Source: Leptospiraceae bacterium (GTDB lineage: Bacteria; Spirochaetota; Leptospiria; Leptospirales; Leptospiraceae). From it: a DNA stretch of 64,000 bases. This document shows positions 47,268 to 56,146 of the stretch, in pieces. Location: positions 58,485 to 122,484 of the forward strand of contig JAKRSH010000041.1 of assembly GCA_022402465.1 (NCBI GenBank). The letters are read 5' to 3'. Within the stretch, counting starts at the first letter, position 1. Every line of letters begins with the position of its first letter. A program made the position numbers and the translations under genes. A model generated the notes under the pieces. The model did not search any database. It was not told where the DNA came from and saw only the letters and a program-made list of their open reading frames with translations.

Positions 47268-50200
47268 GTAATGCGACTCCTTCTTTACTTGCTGGTTTAG
47301 AATCTTCAGCTTTTTGACTTGCTAATGCCTTTTTATAGTCTCTTGGAATAACTTTAACAAAATTCTTTATTTCTTGAGACCAATTATCTAGAATACTCTT
47401 TGCACGTTTAGAGGATGTGTAGTCAAAATGCAATTGTACCATGGATCTTAGGTATTGAATATCTTCTTCCTCCACCGTTGGATCTAAGTCCACCATCTCA
47501 CTGTTAACTAATTTCTCAAATCGTTTCTCAGGATTCCAAACATAAGCAATTCCACCAGACATCCCTGCTGCAAAATTGCGTCCTGTCCTTCCAAGGATAA
47601 TCATCCTTCCCCCGGTCATGTATTCACAACCATGGTCGCCCACACCTTCCACAACAACTTCTGCTCCAGAATTCCTAACTCCGAATCTTTCACCCGCAAT
47701 TCCGTGAATAAAGGCTTGTCCGCTTGTTGCTCCATAAAAGCAGGTATTCCCAATGATGATATTTTCTGTTGGGTCATATTTGATTGCCTTATCTGGATTC
47801 ACGATAATTTTCCCACCGCACAATCCCTTGCCAACATAATCATTGGCATAGCCATTCATATTGAATCGCATTCCTTTGGAAAGGAAGGCTCCAAAAGATT
47901 GACCTGCTGTTCCTGTAAAATCTACTTCAATGGTATCTTCAGGAAGGCCTTCATTGCCATACTTCTTTGCAATTTCCCCGGAAAGCATAGCACCTATAGT
48001 TCGATTCAAATTGATCACTTCCATTGAGAATTTTACTTTTTGTTTGTAATCAATAGCGGCTCGCGATTTACGAATCATTTCGTTATCTACTTGCTCTTCT
48101 AGTCCGTGGTTTTGTTCCTTGGTTCTATACAATTCAGTTGGAAAATTAGCGACAGGCTTATGCAATACTTTGGAAAAATCAAGTCCTCTAGCCTTCCAAT
48201 GATGGTGTGGTCGGTTGAATTTAATTTTTTCAACATGGCCTATCATTTCTTTGAAAGATTTAAATCCAAGTGCAGCCATGTATTCTCTTACTTCTTCAGC
48301 AATAAAGAACATAAAATTTACAACATATTCTGGTTTGCCCATGAATTTAGATCTTAAGAATTCATCTTGGGTAGCAACTCCAACAGGGCAGGTATTCAAA
48401 TGGCATTTTCTCATCATGATACAACCCATAGTTACTAGAGCTGATGTCGCAAAACCAAATTCCTCGGCACCTAACAAGGCTCCAATGATAACATCCTTAC
48501 CTGTCATGATCTTACCATCAACAGCTAGATAAACTCTATCTCTCAAGCCGTTCGCTACCAAAGTTTGGTGAGTTTCCGAAAGACCTATTTCCCAAGGAGT
48601 CCCTGCGTAGTGAATCGATGAAATTGGAGAAGCTCCCGTTCCACCATCATGTCCTGCTATTAAGATATGATCTGCACGAGCCTTTGCTACTCCTGCCGCT
48701 ACAGTTCCCACTCCAATTTCAGATACTAATTTTACACTAACACGTGCTCTTGGATTTGTATTTTTCAGGTCAAATATTAGCTGTTTTAAATCTTCAATAG
48801 AGTAAATATCATGGTGAGGAGGTGGGGAAATTAATGTTACACCAGGAGTTGAATATCTCAATTGACCAATGTATTTATCAACCTTGTGTCCAGGAAGTTG
48901 CCCACCTTCACCCGGTTTTGCACCTTGTGCCATTTTGATTTGAATATCATCTGCATTAACTAAATAATCCGCAGTAACACCAAATCTTGCAGAGGCAACT
49001 TGCTTGATGGAGGATCTCATAGAATCACCATTCGGCATGGTTTTGAAACGAATAGGATCCTCTCCACCTTCACCTGTATTTGATTTGGCTCCTATACGAT
49101 TCATAGCAATAGCAAGAGTTGTATGAGCTTCCCAGGATATAGATCCAAAACTCATAGCACCTGTCTGGAATCTTTTTACAATTTCCTTAGCAGACTCAAC
49201 TTCCTCAATTGGTATGGGTTTTGATTTGGAATTATCTAACTGAAATAAGCTTCTAAGAGTAATTAAACGATCATTCTGCTCATCAATCAATTTAGAATAT
49301 TCTTTATATACTTTATAATCATTGTCCTTTGTTGCGATTTGTAGCTTATGAACTGTGATTGGATTGTATAAGTGTGCATCTCCGTTTTTACGATAGTAGT
49401 GGAACCCACCTGATTCAAGAGTGTTAGGAAAGAATGTCTTATCATAAGCATTGTTATGACGTCGAACAGTTTCTTCTTCTAACATTTCTAATGATAAACC
49501 TTCAATCCTTGTTGCAGTTCCTGTAAAATAATTATTAACTAATTCAGAATCCAATCCAACCGCTTCAAAAATCTGAGCCCCGCAATAGGATTGTAAAGTA
49601 GAAATACCCATTTTACTGAAGACTTTAAAAAGCCCTTTGCCAATTGCTTTGATAAAATTCTTCTTGGCTTGCTTGTATTCTACTTCAGGTAGAACACCTT
49701 CCTTAGATAGATCAGCTAAAGTCTCAAACGCTAGGTAAGGATTGATAGCATTCGCACCATAACCGCAGAGCAAGGCAAAATGTGCTATCTCTCTTGGTTC
49801 GCCTGATTCTAAAACAATACCAGTTTTAGTCCTAAGTCCCGCACGTATCAAATAGTGATGGAGTCCTGAAACTGCAAGTAGACTAGGAATAGCAGCTTTT
49901 TCCTTGGAAACAGAACGATCCGTGAGGATCAAAAGGTTGTATCCTTTTCGAACAGCATCAGCCGCTTCACTGCAAGCCTTCTCAAGACTATTTCTCATTC
50001 CATGTTTCTTGGTCGGATCAAAAAGAATCTCTATAGTATAAGATTTTAATTTTCCTTCTTTGATGTGCTTGATTTTCTCAAAATCATCATTTCCAAGAAT
50101 TGGATGTTCCAATTCTAATCTTTGGCAATGTTCAGGAGTCTCAGCAAGAAGATTTCTTTCAGGTCCTATATAAGTAGTGAGCTCCATAACCAATTCTTCA

Positions 50201-51825
50201 CGAATAGGATCAATAGGTGGGTTGGTAACCTGAGCAAAAGATTGTTTAAAATACTTGAAAAGAGGTTGAGGCTTGTCAGATAATACTGGCAATGCGGCGT
50301 CTTCCCCCATAGAACCCGTAGCTTCTTCCCCATTGACAGCCATGGGCTTCATCAAAGTGAATACTTCCTCGTTTGTATATCCGAAAGCTCTTTGCCTTTC
50401 TAAGATAGTTTTGTGATCAGGTTCAGTCGCAGTATTTGTGCTACTAATATGGCTTAGGCGAATTAAGTTATCATCGACCCATTTTTTGTAAGGCTTTTGG
50501 GTGGAGATTTGCTTCTTAATTTCCTCGTCATCCAAAATCTGACCCTTTTCCATATCAATGAGAAGCATACGACCTGGCTTCAATCTTTCTGAGATAACTA
50601 TATCCTCAGCCTTAGTGTTCAGAACACCAGCCTCGGAACTCATTATGATTTCATCATCTTTGGTAACTATATACCTTGCTGGTCTGAGTCCATTGCGGTC
50701 TAAAGTGGCTCCAATGATTCTACCATCAGTAAATGCTATTGCAGCAGGACCATCCCAAGGCTCCATCAAGCAAGCATGGTATTCATAAAATGCTCTACGA
50801 TCTTCATCCATGTCTTTGTTCTTGGACCAAGCTTCTGGAATCATCATCATAACTGCATGAGGAAGACTTCTTCCTGCCATAAAAAGAAGTTCAAGAACCG
50901 TATCGAAGGTAGCAGTATCGGATTGACCTTCCATTACAATAGGGAGCATACGCTTTAGCTCTTCTCCGTAAAGTGGTGATTCCATAACCATCTGTCTAGC
51001 CTGCATCCAATTGATGTTACCACGTAGAGTATTGATCTCACCATTGTGCGCAATCAGTCGATAGGGATGAGCTAGATCCCAAGTTGGGAAAGTATTTGTT
51101 GAAAAACGTGTATGTGTGAGACACATAGCTGATTCAATATCTGGTGAATTTAAATCTTCATAAAAGGGCTTCACTTGGGTTCCAAGTAACATTCCTTTGT
51201 ATACTATAGTTCTAGAAGAAAAGCTTGGAACATAGTACTGGCTTCTATCTAATTTGTATTCAGCACGAACTCTACGGTCAATAATTCTTCGAATGAGAAA
51301 TAACTTTCGTTCAAAATCATCAGAGGTTTTAATTTTCTTGCTTTTGCCTATGAAAACATTCTTGAAGACTGGGATAGTTTTGGAAGCAACCTCACCCGCG
51401 TATTCTGGATTAACGGGCATAGTACGAAAGCCAAGAAAATGTTCACCTTCATCAATGATAACTTTTTCGATTATATTCTCTACAGCTTCTCGTACTTCCT
51501 TATCTTGCGGAAGATATAAAACACCGACACCGTATTCTCCCTCTGGAGGCAGGGAAAAGGGTAGGTTTTTTCGGAAAAATTTATCTGGAACCTGAATGAG
51601 AATACCAGCCCCATCGCCTGTTTTTGGGTCTGCGCCTTCGGCACCTCTATGCTCTAGATTGCACATCAATTTGATGCCTTTATCTACGATATCTCTAGAA
51701 CGCTTTCCTTTGATATTCGCAATAAATCCAACACCACAAGAATCTTTATCTAAAGCAGGATCGTACAAACCTTGGGCTTGTGGACCAAGAGCAGGCAGAG
51801 GCGGTAGGGAATGTATTCTATCCAT
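47260..51825 (-). CDS. gltB: glutamate synthase, large subunit
   Basis: The 1521-residue enzyme makes two glutamates from glutamine and 2-oxoglutarate. The catalytic Cys30 (DKDSCGVGF) follows a 29-residue N-terminal propeptide that is normally removed. The class II amidotransferase domain (HTRFSTNTFPTWDLAHPYRL), the central domain, the FMN-binding synthase domain (SVKLVSEIGVGTVAAGVAKA; HDGGTGASP) with the [3Fe-4S] cysteines in CIMMRKCHLNTCPVGVATQD, and the C-terminal beta-helix domain (CGGKIIVNPD...) are complete. A strong stem-loop lies about 90 bp upstream of the ATG. It is the first gene of the gltBD operon. Confidence 0.98.
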   Translation of the reverse strand: MDRIHSLPPLPALGPQAQGLYDPALDKDSCGVGFIANIKGKRSRDIVDKGIKLMCNLEHRGAEGADPKTGDGAGILIQVPDKFFRKNLPFSLPPEGEYGVGVLYLPQDKEVREAVENIIEKVIIDEGEHFLGFRTMPVNPEYAGEVASKTIPVFKNVFIGKSKKIKTSDDFERKLFLIRRIIDRRVRAEYKLDRSQYYVPSFSSRTIVYKGMLLGTQVKPFYEDLNSPDIESAMCLTHTRFSTNTFPTWDLAHPYRLIAHNGEINTLRGNINWMQARQMVMESPLYGEELKRMLPIVMEGQSDTATFDTVLELLFMAGRSLPHAVMMMIPEAWSKNKDMDEDRRAFYEYHACLMEPWDGPAAIAFTDGRIIGATLDRNGLRPARYIVTKDDEIIMSSEAGVLNTKAEDIVISERLKPGRMLLIDMEKGQILDDEEIKKQISTQKPYKKWVDDNLIRLSHISSTNTATEPDHKTILERQRAFGYTNEEVFTLMKPMAVNGEEATGSMGEDAALPVLSDKPQPLFKYFKQSFAQVTNPPIDPIREELVMELTTYIGPERNLLAETPEHCQRLELEHPILGNDDFEKIKHIKEGKLKSYTIEILFDPTKKHGMRNSLEKACSEAADAVRKGYNLLILTDRSVSKEKAAIPSLLAVSGLHHYLIRAGLRTKTGIVLESGEPREIAHFALLCGYGANAINPYLAFETLADLSKEGVLPEVEYKQAKKNFIKAIGKGLFKVFSKMGISTLQSYCGAQIFEAVGLDSELVNNYFTGTATRIEGLSLEMLEEETVRRHNNAYDKTFFPNTLESGGFHYYRKNGDAHLYNPITVHKLQIATKDNDYKVYKEYSKLIDEQNDRLITLRSLFQLDNSKSKPIPIEEVESAKEIVKRFQTGAMSFGSISWEAHTTLAIAMNRIGAKSNTGEGGEDPIRFKTMPNGDSMRSSIKQVASARFGVTADYLVNADDIQIKMAQGAKPGEGGQLPGHKVDKYIGQLRYSTPGVTLISPPPHHDIYSIEDLKQLIFDLKNTNPRARVSVKLVSEIGVGTVAAGVAKARADHILIAGHDGGTGASPISSIHYAGTPWEIGLSETHQTLVANGLRDRVYLAVDGKIMTGKDVIIGALLGAEEFGFATSALVTMGCIMMRKCHLNTCPVGVATQDEFLRSKFMGKPEYVVNFMFFIAEEVREYMAALGFKSFKEMIGHVEKIKFNRPHHHWKARGLDFSKVLHKPVANFPTELYRTKEQNHGLEEQVDNEMIRKSRAAIDYKQKVKFSMEVINLNRTIGAMLSGEIAKKYGNEGLPEDTIEVDFTGTAGQSFGAFLSKGMRFNMNGYANDYVGKGLCGGKIIVNPDKAIKYDPTENIIIGNTCFYGATSGQAFIHGIAGERFGVRNSGAEVVVEGVGDHGCEYMTGGRMIILGRTGRNFAAGMSGGIAYVWNPEKRFEKLVNSEMVDLDPTVEEEDIQYLRSMVQLHFDYTSSKRAKSILDNWSQEIKNFVKVIPRDYKKALASQKAEDSKPASKEGVALHG

Positions 51826-51916
51826 AGTTTGAGCCTTATATTATGATTTAATATTACCTTGTTACCAAGGATTGCTAATTCGAAAATCAATATTCATTCA
51901 AAGATTGTTCTGAGGG

Positions 51917-51938
51917 AGGAGGGAGTTTCGTCCCTCCT
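51917..51938. other. GC-rich hairpin in the gltB leader
   Basis: AGGAGGGA (51917-51924) pairs perfectly with TCCCTCCT (51931-51938), loop GTTTCG. It is unusually GC-rich for this region and lies 92 bp upstream of the gltB ATG. No T-run follows on the minus strand, so it does not look like a simple terminator. It could be a leader element of the gltBD mRNA, or the 3' end of the NlpC-like gene's transcript. Confidence 0.45.
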
Positions 51939-52101
51939 AGAAAGCGAGCAAATTGCTGATTAATTACATAATTCGCTTATTTCGTACTCATAGCAAATCT
52001 CAAATGTTCCACGAATTAGCTACTTTGCTTATTATTTATGCAAATCTTGTACCAGGAAAAATCTTCATTTAAAATTGTCCACTGGCTTTTCCTGGGAAAA
52101 G

Positions 52102-52839
52102 TCATTCCAGCTGCAGTCTTGCCCATCCTACAAATTCACTGTAGATCGTGCAAACTCCGAAAGAATCCTTTACACATCCTATTTTTGCATAGGGATCGAA
52201 AGGATAGATGCCAATTCCTCCAGATTTTTGAGTAGCTTGGGACCTTGCTGAAGTTGATGCTCCAAACATGAACATTTTGTCCGAATTATCCCTTCCTAAA
52301 TAAATCATCACATGTGAAATAGGTGGATTGGCTTGTACATTGGTTGTATTCTTCCAAAAGAGTAGGTCACCTGCTTTTAGTTTCCTTAGTAAGATCTTCC
52401 GTGTAAGTTCCTTCTCTGTTTCCCATACAATAGGATAAAATAGACTCTGGTTTTTAGCAAATAGATACTGATCGAGAGATGTTCGTGGAATTTGCCTTTG
52501 GAAGATCTCTTGGTAAGTATAACGAGCCGTATTAGAACAATCCATAAGCCAATGAGTAGAATTTCCTGCAGTCGTCTTGCTAGAATTGGGGATCCAGGAT
52601 TCTGCATAAGACAGTTCTTTCTTGCTCATATCCCTTGCAAATTCCTGTAAGGCTATATCCTTTTGGCTTACATTTGGTTCGAGTTGTGGATAGTCATCAA
52701 TCTGTGCAGAAGGATATTCAGTTTTGTGTATAGGAATTTGTGAAGAATTTTCAGTTTGAGTTTTATTTTGTGATTCTGAGTATCGAAATGCAATCGCAAA
52801 CAATAAAAAAGTCAGACAAATTTTCCACTCAATACGCAT
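52102..52839 (-). CDS. NlpC/P60-like cell-wall hydrolase, exported
   Basis: The 245-residue protein begins with an export or anchor helix (ICLTFLLFAIAFRYSES). After a linker, its C-terminal domain has the NlpC/P60 pattern: nucleophile Cys101 in WLMDCSNTARYTYQEIF, RKLKAGDLLFWKNTTN, and the base His176 in PPISHVMIYLGRD. The third polar residue is not obvious. Such enzymes cut peptide stems of peptidoglycan. Its stop is followed by a palindrome (52086-52101). It lies upstream of gltB but 276 bp apart, so a separate promoter for gltB is likely. Confidence 0.75.
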   Translation of the reverse strand: MRIEWKICLTFLLFAIAFRYSESQNKTQTENSSQIPIHKTEYPSAQIDDYPQLEPNVSQKDIALQEFARDMSKKELSYAESWIPNSSKTTAGNSTHWLMDCSNTARYTYQEIFQRQIPRTSLDQYLFAKNQSLFYPIVWETEKELTRKILLRKLKAGDLLFWKNTTNVQANPPISHVMIYLGRDNSDKMFMFGASTSARSQATQKSGGIGIYPFDPYAKIGCVKDSFGVCTIYSEFVGWARLQLE

Positions 52840-52927
52840 ATCTTATGTTAGTAATTTACTTTAGATGAGATCATGAACTAAATAAAAACTAGTGAGGAAA
52901 TTCAAAATGAAAGGGAAAGTGATAAAA

Positions 52928-52965
52928 TGAGCATAGCATTAGAGCAATACTCTTTGCTATACTCA
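52928..52965 (-). terminator. rho-independent terminator after the 150-aa lipoprotein
   Basis: TGAGCATAGCA (52928-52938) pairs with TGCTATACTCA (52955-52965) over 11 positions with one mismatch. On the minus strand the stem runs into TTTTATC. It lies 22 bp after the stop codon of the lipoprotein gene at 52988. Confidence 0.65.
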
Positions 52966-52987
52966 CAGTAATCTTTAAGAAAAAATC

Positions 52988-53440
52988 TTACATTCCAGGT
53001 AGTTTAGTTGGAACGCTTTTTGGAATTTCTTTAGGAATTTCTTTTTTGATATCTGGAGCAGAAATTTTTGTTCCCGCAGCAGAAGTAGCACAAGCAGCTC
53101 CTTTTTTGTTCGCAGCATCAATTTTTGCTTTTTGGTCATCAGAAGAAGCAGCTTTCAGATCATTCATGTCAGCAGTCATAGTCTTAAAAGTTGCTGAGTC
53201 AGAAGCAAAGTCTTTAGCTAGTGCAACAGATTCTGTAGCAGAAGCAGTTTTCATTTTCTCAGTAAGAGCACAAAATTTTGTCACGAAATCTTCATATGCC
53301 TTAACTTTAGAGTTAGATCCACTTCCTGAACCAGCACTTGCCGATACTTCTTCCGTAGTTTCCTCAACAGGTTCTTCTTTTCCGCAATTGAATGAAAGAC
53401 CTAGAGCCAAAATCATCATTGCTGTAGTTAATCGAAACAT
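52988..53440 (-). CDS. small lipoprotein, Ser/Ala-rich
   Basis: The 150-residue product has a signal with lipobox Cys19 (MFRLTTAMMILALGLSFNC). An acidic/Gly-Ser linker follows (EEPVEETTEEVSASAGSGSG), then a helical domain with two cysteines (KFCALTEKMK; GAACATSA) and a Pro/Lys-rich tail (IKKEIPKEIPKSVPTKLPGM). A TAGGAGA ribosome-binding site lies just before the ATG. I do not recognise a function; it fits a surface or periplasmic lipoprotein. The terminator at 52928 closes the transcript. Confidence 0.72.
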   Translation of the reverse strand: MFRLTTAMMILALGLSFNCGKEEPVEETTEEVSASAGSGSGSNSKVKAYEDFVTKFCALTEKMKTASATESVALAKDFASDSATFKTMTADMNDLKAASSDDQKAKIDAANKKGAACATSAAGTKISAPDIKKEIPKEIPKSVPTKLPGM

Positions 53441-53917
53441 TATATTCTCCTAGAATTTAGATCATACAAGTTTGTTTTTTCTTTGAATTCTTGTCAAAAA
53501 CTTTTAAAAGCATTCTTGATTACAATTGAATGAAAAATGTTCCCCTTAGAAATATTTTATTGATTGCTAAGGAAAAACTGGCTTAGAAAAGAACTTCCCA
53601 TAATTTATATTATGTCGCTTTAGGGATATTCCCGAATTGTATAGAAAGGTTTTAAACCTTACCAGACAGAATCTAGCTTGCTTTTTTACGCTTTTGCAGT
53701 TCTGGCAAGGACTGGAAATACTTTTCTAGTGCTTAGATTTCCGAGAATGGAAAATTTAGTGATTTCAAATCAGTCGTTTCCATCGGATGAATAAGATAAC
53801 ACTTTATTCAAAAAAAATCATCATATCCCTGGAAGCCAATCCGAGTAGACATAAACCGAAAAAGTCAGTTTTTGCTTGGTTTGAAAAATTGCCTTTTCCG
53901 AATTATGTCAATTTTTG
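53441..53917. other. 477-bp gap at the start of the accessory region
   Basis: The gap holds the promoter of the lipoprotein gene and no convincing gene. A 15-base palindrome AAGGTTT-T-AAACCTT lies at 53646-53660. A plus-strand frame at 53787-53981 has no ribosome-binding site and overlaps the minus-strand unit at 53918; I take it as non-coding. GC content is low, and the gap may mark an old insertion point. Confidence 0.4.
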
Positions 53918-54148
53918 CTATTTTCTAGATATATCTTTGAAGTTCACTATGTCGTTTGAAATAGTAAAATCAATAGTATAGGAATGTGCTTTGGTTTTAA
54001 ATTTAATTGTAGTTGAGAATCCATACTTGGACTTGAATTCTCTTATGGTCATTATAGAAATAGATTCCAGGAATTCTGCAATTTGGTCTATATCATCCCA
54101 AAACAGATAAAGGCATTGTTCGAAAAAATGATAAAATCTAAGGTTCAA
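53918..54148 (-). CDS. unrecognised 76-aa protein, second gene of a two-gene unit
   Basis: The start is a TTG (54148-54146) that overlaps the stop codon of the upstream gene (TTGA) and follows AAGGGA, a good ribosome-binding site. The 76-residue product has an aromatic N-terminus (FYHFFEQCLYLFWDDIDQIA) and a mixed C-terminal half (TTIKFKTKAHSYTIDFTISN). I do not recognise it. Small coupled pairs like this often are toxin-antitoxin modules, but no toxin fold is visible, so that is only a layout argument. Confidence 0.4.
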   Translation of the reverse strand: MNLRFYHFFEQCLYLFWDDIDQIAEFLESISIMTIREFKSKYGFSTTIKFKTKAHSYTIDFTISNDIVNFKDISRK

Positions 54149-54333
54149 ATGTTGATTCCCTTCTTTCTCATTTCTTTGATTCTATCAATAGTCTTTTTAG
54201 CATCGTAGAAATAACCTTCCTCTGTTACACCATCGGGTAGAAGGTTTAACTTTTCTTTGATTAAATCTTTTACTCGATCCGCCACTTCTGATTTTGTAAA
54301 AACTTGGTCTTTCTTTTTGATTGCCGTTGCCAT
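54145..54333 (-). CDS. unrecognised 62-aa protein, first gene of a two-gene unit
   Basis: The 62-residue product is highly charged and helical (MATAIKKKDQVFTKSEVADR, DLIKEKLNLLPDGVTEEGYF, KKTIDRIKEMRKKGINI). It has no membrane helix. Its stop overlaps the start of the 76-aa gene by four bases, suggesting translational coupling. The size and charge are like those of antitoxins, without a recognisable DNA-binding motif. No strong ribosome-binding site precedes its ATG. Confidence 0.45.
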   Translation of the reverse strand: MATAIKKKDQVFTKSEVADRVKDLIKEKLNLLPDGVTEEGYFYDAKKTIDRIKEMRKKGINI

Positions 54334-54544
54334 ATTTTAATACTATTGATTTATTTTATTTTGTCAAACGAAAATCCAATGATGTTTAAGAATGAAAATT
54401 ATTCCTAAGGATGAGTACATTTTTTCTTAGAAAGCTCTAAGCTAATGAAATTTGAATTCTCCAGATGTCTGATTTATACAATACAAGTTCTTTTGATTCG
54501 AGTAATGTTATTCTATAAATTACTGTATGTAGGAGAAAAAATTT

Positions 54545-55006
54545 ATGAAAAAAGTATATTGTTTATTTCTAATTTCGATTTTTAGTTTATTTTGTAACGA
54601 GAATAAATTAGAAAATGAATCGAATGGGCTGAAGCCAAATGCTGTAGGCTGGTTTGATATTTATGTTGATGATATGGAAAGAGCATCCATATTTTATGAA
54701 AAAATTTGTAATCAGAAACTGGAAGATTTGGTAGATCCTACCGGCGAAACTAAGATGAAAGTTTTTTCTGGAGCGATGAACGCTTATGGATCTTCTGGAG
54801 CCCTAGTAAAGTCAAAGTATTCCAAACCAGGTAAAGGTGGAACATTGCTCTACTTTAGTGTGGAAGATTCTGCTATCAGCGAATCGAAAGTTACTCAACT
54901 TGGTGGAAAAGTAATCCGACCCAAATTTTCTATAGGAAAATTTGGATTTGTAACTCTCTTAGAAGATTCCGAAGGAAATAGGATCGGATTAAATTCCATG
55001 AAATAG
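54545..55006 (+). CDS. VOC/glyoxalase-fold lipoprotein
   Basis: The 153-residue product has a short lipoprotein signal (MKKVYCLFLISIFSLFC, Cys17) followed by a single VOC (glyoxalase/dioxygenase superfamily) domain: VGWFDIYVDDMERASIFYEK, LYFSVEDSAISESKVTQLGG, and FVTLLEDSEGNRIGLNS. VOC proteins bind metals and small molecules; a lipoprotein-anchored version would be periplasmic. The ATG follows TAGGAGA. Specific activity unknown. Confidence 0.72.
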   Translation: MKKVYCLFLISIFSLFCNENKLENESNGLKPNAVGWFDIYVDDMERASIFYEKICNQKLEDLVDPTGETKMKVFSGAMNAYGSSGALVKSKYSKPGKGGTLLYFSVEDSAISESKVTQLGGKVIRPKFSIGKFGFVTLLEDSEGNRIGLNSMK

Positions 55007-55010
55007 TTGA

Positions 55011-55322
55011 GGAAAAATAAAAGAGTATTTTGTAATACTTCTCTTAGAATCTAAATGGGGATATTGTGATAAAAGTCTTTGTGAAAAATTCGGAATTCAA
55101 TATGAAACTCATGGGAAAATGCCAGATGTAATTTTGTATCTCGAATCAAAAAACTGGCTTTGTCTAATAGAAGCAGTAACAAGTCATGGTCCAATCGATA
55201 GTAAACGCTATCTTGAATTACAAGAACTATTCGGAGAAGCGGACTATGAATTAGTATTCATTACCGCCTTTCCAGATTCTAAGCCAATAGATATAGTTTC
55301 TCTCTCATCTAAGGATGAATGA
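55011..55322 (+). pseudogene. remnant of a BsuBI/PstI-type restriction endonuclease
   Basis: The frame is open from 55011 (after a TGA) to 55322. An ATG at 55119 lies inside it, but similarity begins earlier (SLCEKFGIQYETHGK), so the fragment was part of a longer gene. The text matches the C-terminal catalytic region of BsuBI/PstI restriction endonucleases (PF06616): HGKMPDVILYLESKNWLCLI, then EAVTSHGPIDSKRYLEL, then LVFITAFPDSK. The rest of the conserved region (usually ...WETEVWIAE) is missing, as is the N-terminal domain. No methyltransferase gene is nearby. It is most likely a decayed restriction-modification relic. Confidence 0.65.
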
Positions 55323-55583
55323 TGATTGACATTTATCTCTGGCTTTGATTTCAATTTCATAGAGGGCTTTCCTTTAGAGTTATTCTGCAACATCAACCCT
55401 AACGTGAGTCCTCGTGTTTTCTATATTAAACTTTTCTACTTAGAAAATGCACTTCTTGATTGAAGTGGTGCATTATTTAAAGTTGATTTATCTGCATCCT
55501 TGCCTCAACTTTGTGTGAAGGCGGTTAAAGTAGCTAAACTTCGTCTCCTGTTAGAAATTGCGATTAAAGGAAAGTTCATAAAA
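55323..55583. other. gap with a bulged hairpin upstream of the GNAT gene
   Basis: The gap has no gene. CACTTC (55449-55454) and GAAGTG (about 55461-55466) form a stem around TTGATT, with outer AATG/CATT pairing past a three-base bulge. It may end transcription of the remnant or be part of the GNAT gene's leader. Confidence 0.3.
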
Positions 55584-56081
55584 ATGAATGAAATTAAAAT
55601 TATTCATGCTAACATTAAATATGCAAAATCATATTGTAATGCAGTTGATATTGTAGCAAAAGAATTAAAGTATTTAGCATCAACAACTGGTTTTCCAGAA
55701 GAAACCACCATTCAATTTGTAGAGATGATAGAAAAAAATAATCTCTCACAATATTATGCCATTTCTAATGACATAGTAATTGGATGGTGCGATATTTTAC
55801 CAAAATCATTCGAAGGTTTAAATCATGTTGGAAATCTAGGGATGGGCATCATACCAAAGTTTAGAAAAAATGGAATTGGCTCTCTTCTTATTGAAAAGTC
55901 ATTAGAACATGCAAGGGACATTAATAAATTAGAAAAAATTGAATTAGAACTATTTAAATCTAATACTTCAGCATTACATTTTTACCAAAAATACGGTTTT
56001 CAAAAGGAAGGGGAACGAATAAGATCCAGAAAATTAAATGGTGTATATGATAATATGATTTTAATGGGACTATTTTTATGA
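55584..56081 (+). CDS. GNAT-family N-acetyltransferase
   Basis: A start at 55500 would add 28 residues with no match to the family, and the ATG at 55584 follows AAAGGAAAG, so it is preferred (165 residues). The acetyl-CoA-binding motif is clear: NLGMGIIPKFRKNGIGSLLI (R-x-x-G-x-G). The C-terminal motif B SALHFYQKYGFQKEGERIRS follows. The acceptor is unknown; similar enzymes acetylate small molecules or protein N-termini. It stands alone in the accessory region, between the R-M remnant and the TetR cluster. Confidence 0.8.
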   Translation: MNEIKIIHANIKYAKSYCNAVDIVAKELKYLASTTGFPEETTIQFVEMIEKNNLSQYYAISNDIVIGWCDILPKSFEGLNHVGNLGMGIIPKFRKNGIGSLLIEKSLEHARDINKLEKIELELFKSNTSALHFYQKYGFQKEGERIRSRKLNGVYDNMILMGLFL

Positions 56082-56146
56082 CCTAGCCCAACTATCTGCT
56101 ATTCTCTTGTAAGATTTGCAAGGGAAAAGGATCATGATAGTGCTTC

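Noticed and set aside
53441..53917. tRNA or small RNA in the long gap
   Set aside because: No cloverleaf or strong hairpin with T-run was found by eye; only a short palindrome at 53646-53660.
53787..53981. Plus-strand 64-aa frame
   Set aside because: No ribosome-binding site, and its 3' end overlaps the better-supported minus-strand two-gene unit.
55500..55583. Longer N-terminus of the GNAT protein
   Set aside because: The extra 28 residues do not match the family, and the ATG at 55584 has the better ribosome-binding site. A CTCAAC/GGTTAAAG look of this stretch is not enough to call an attC site.
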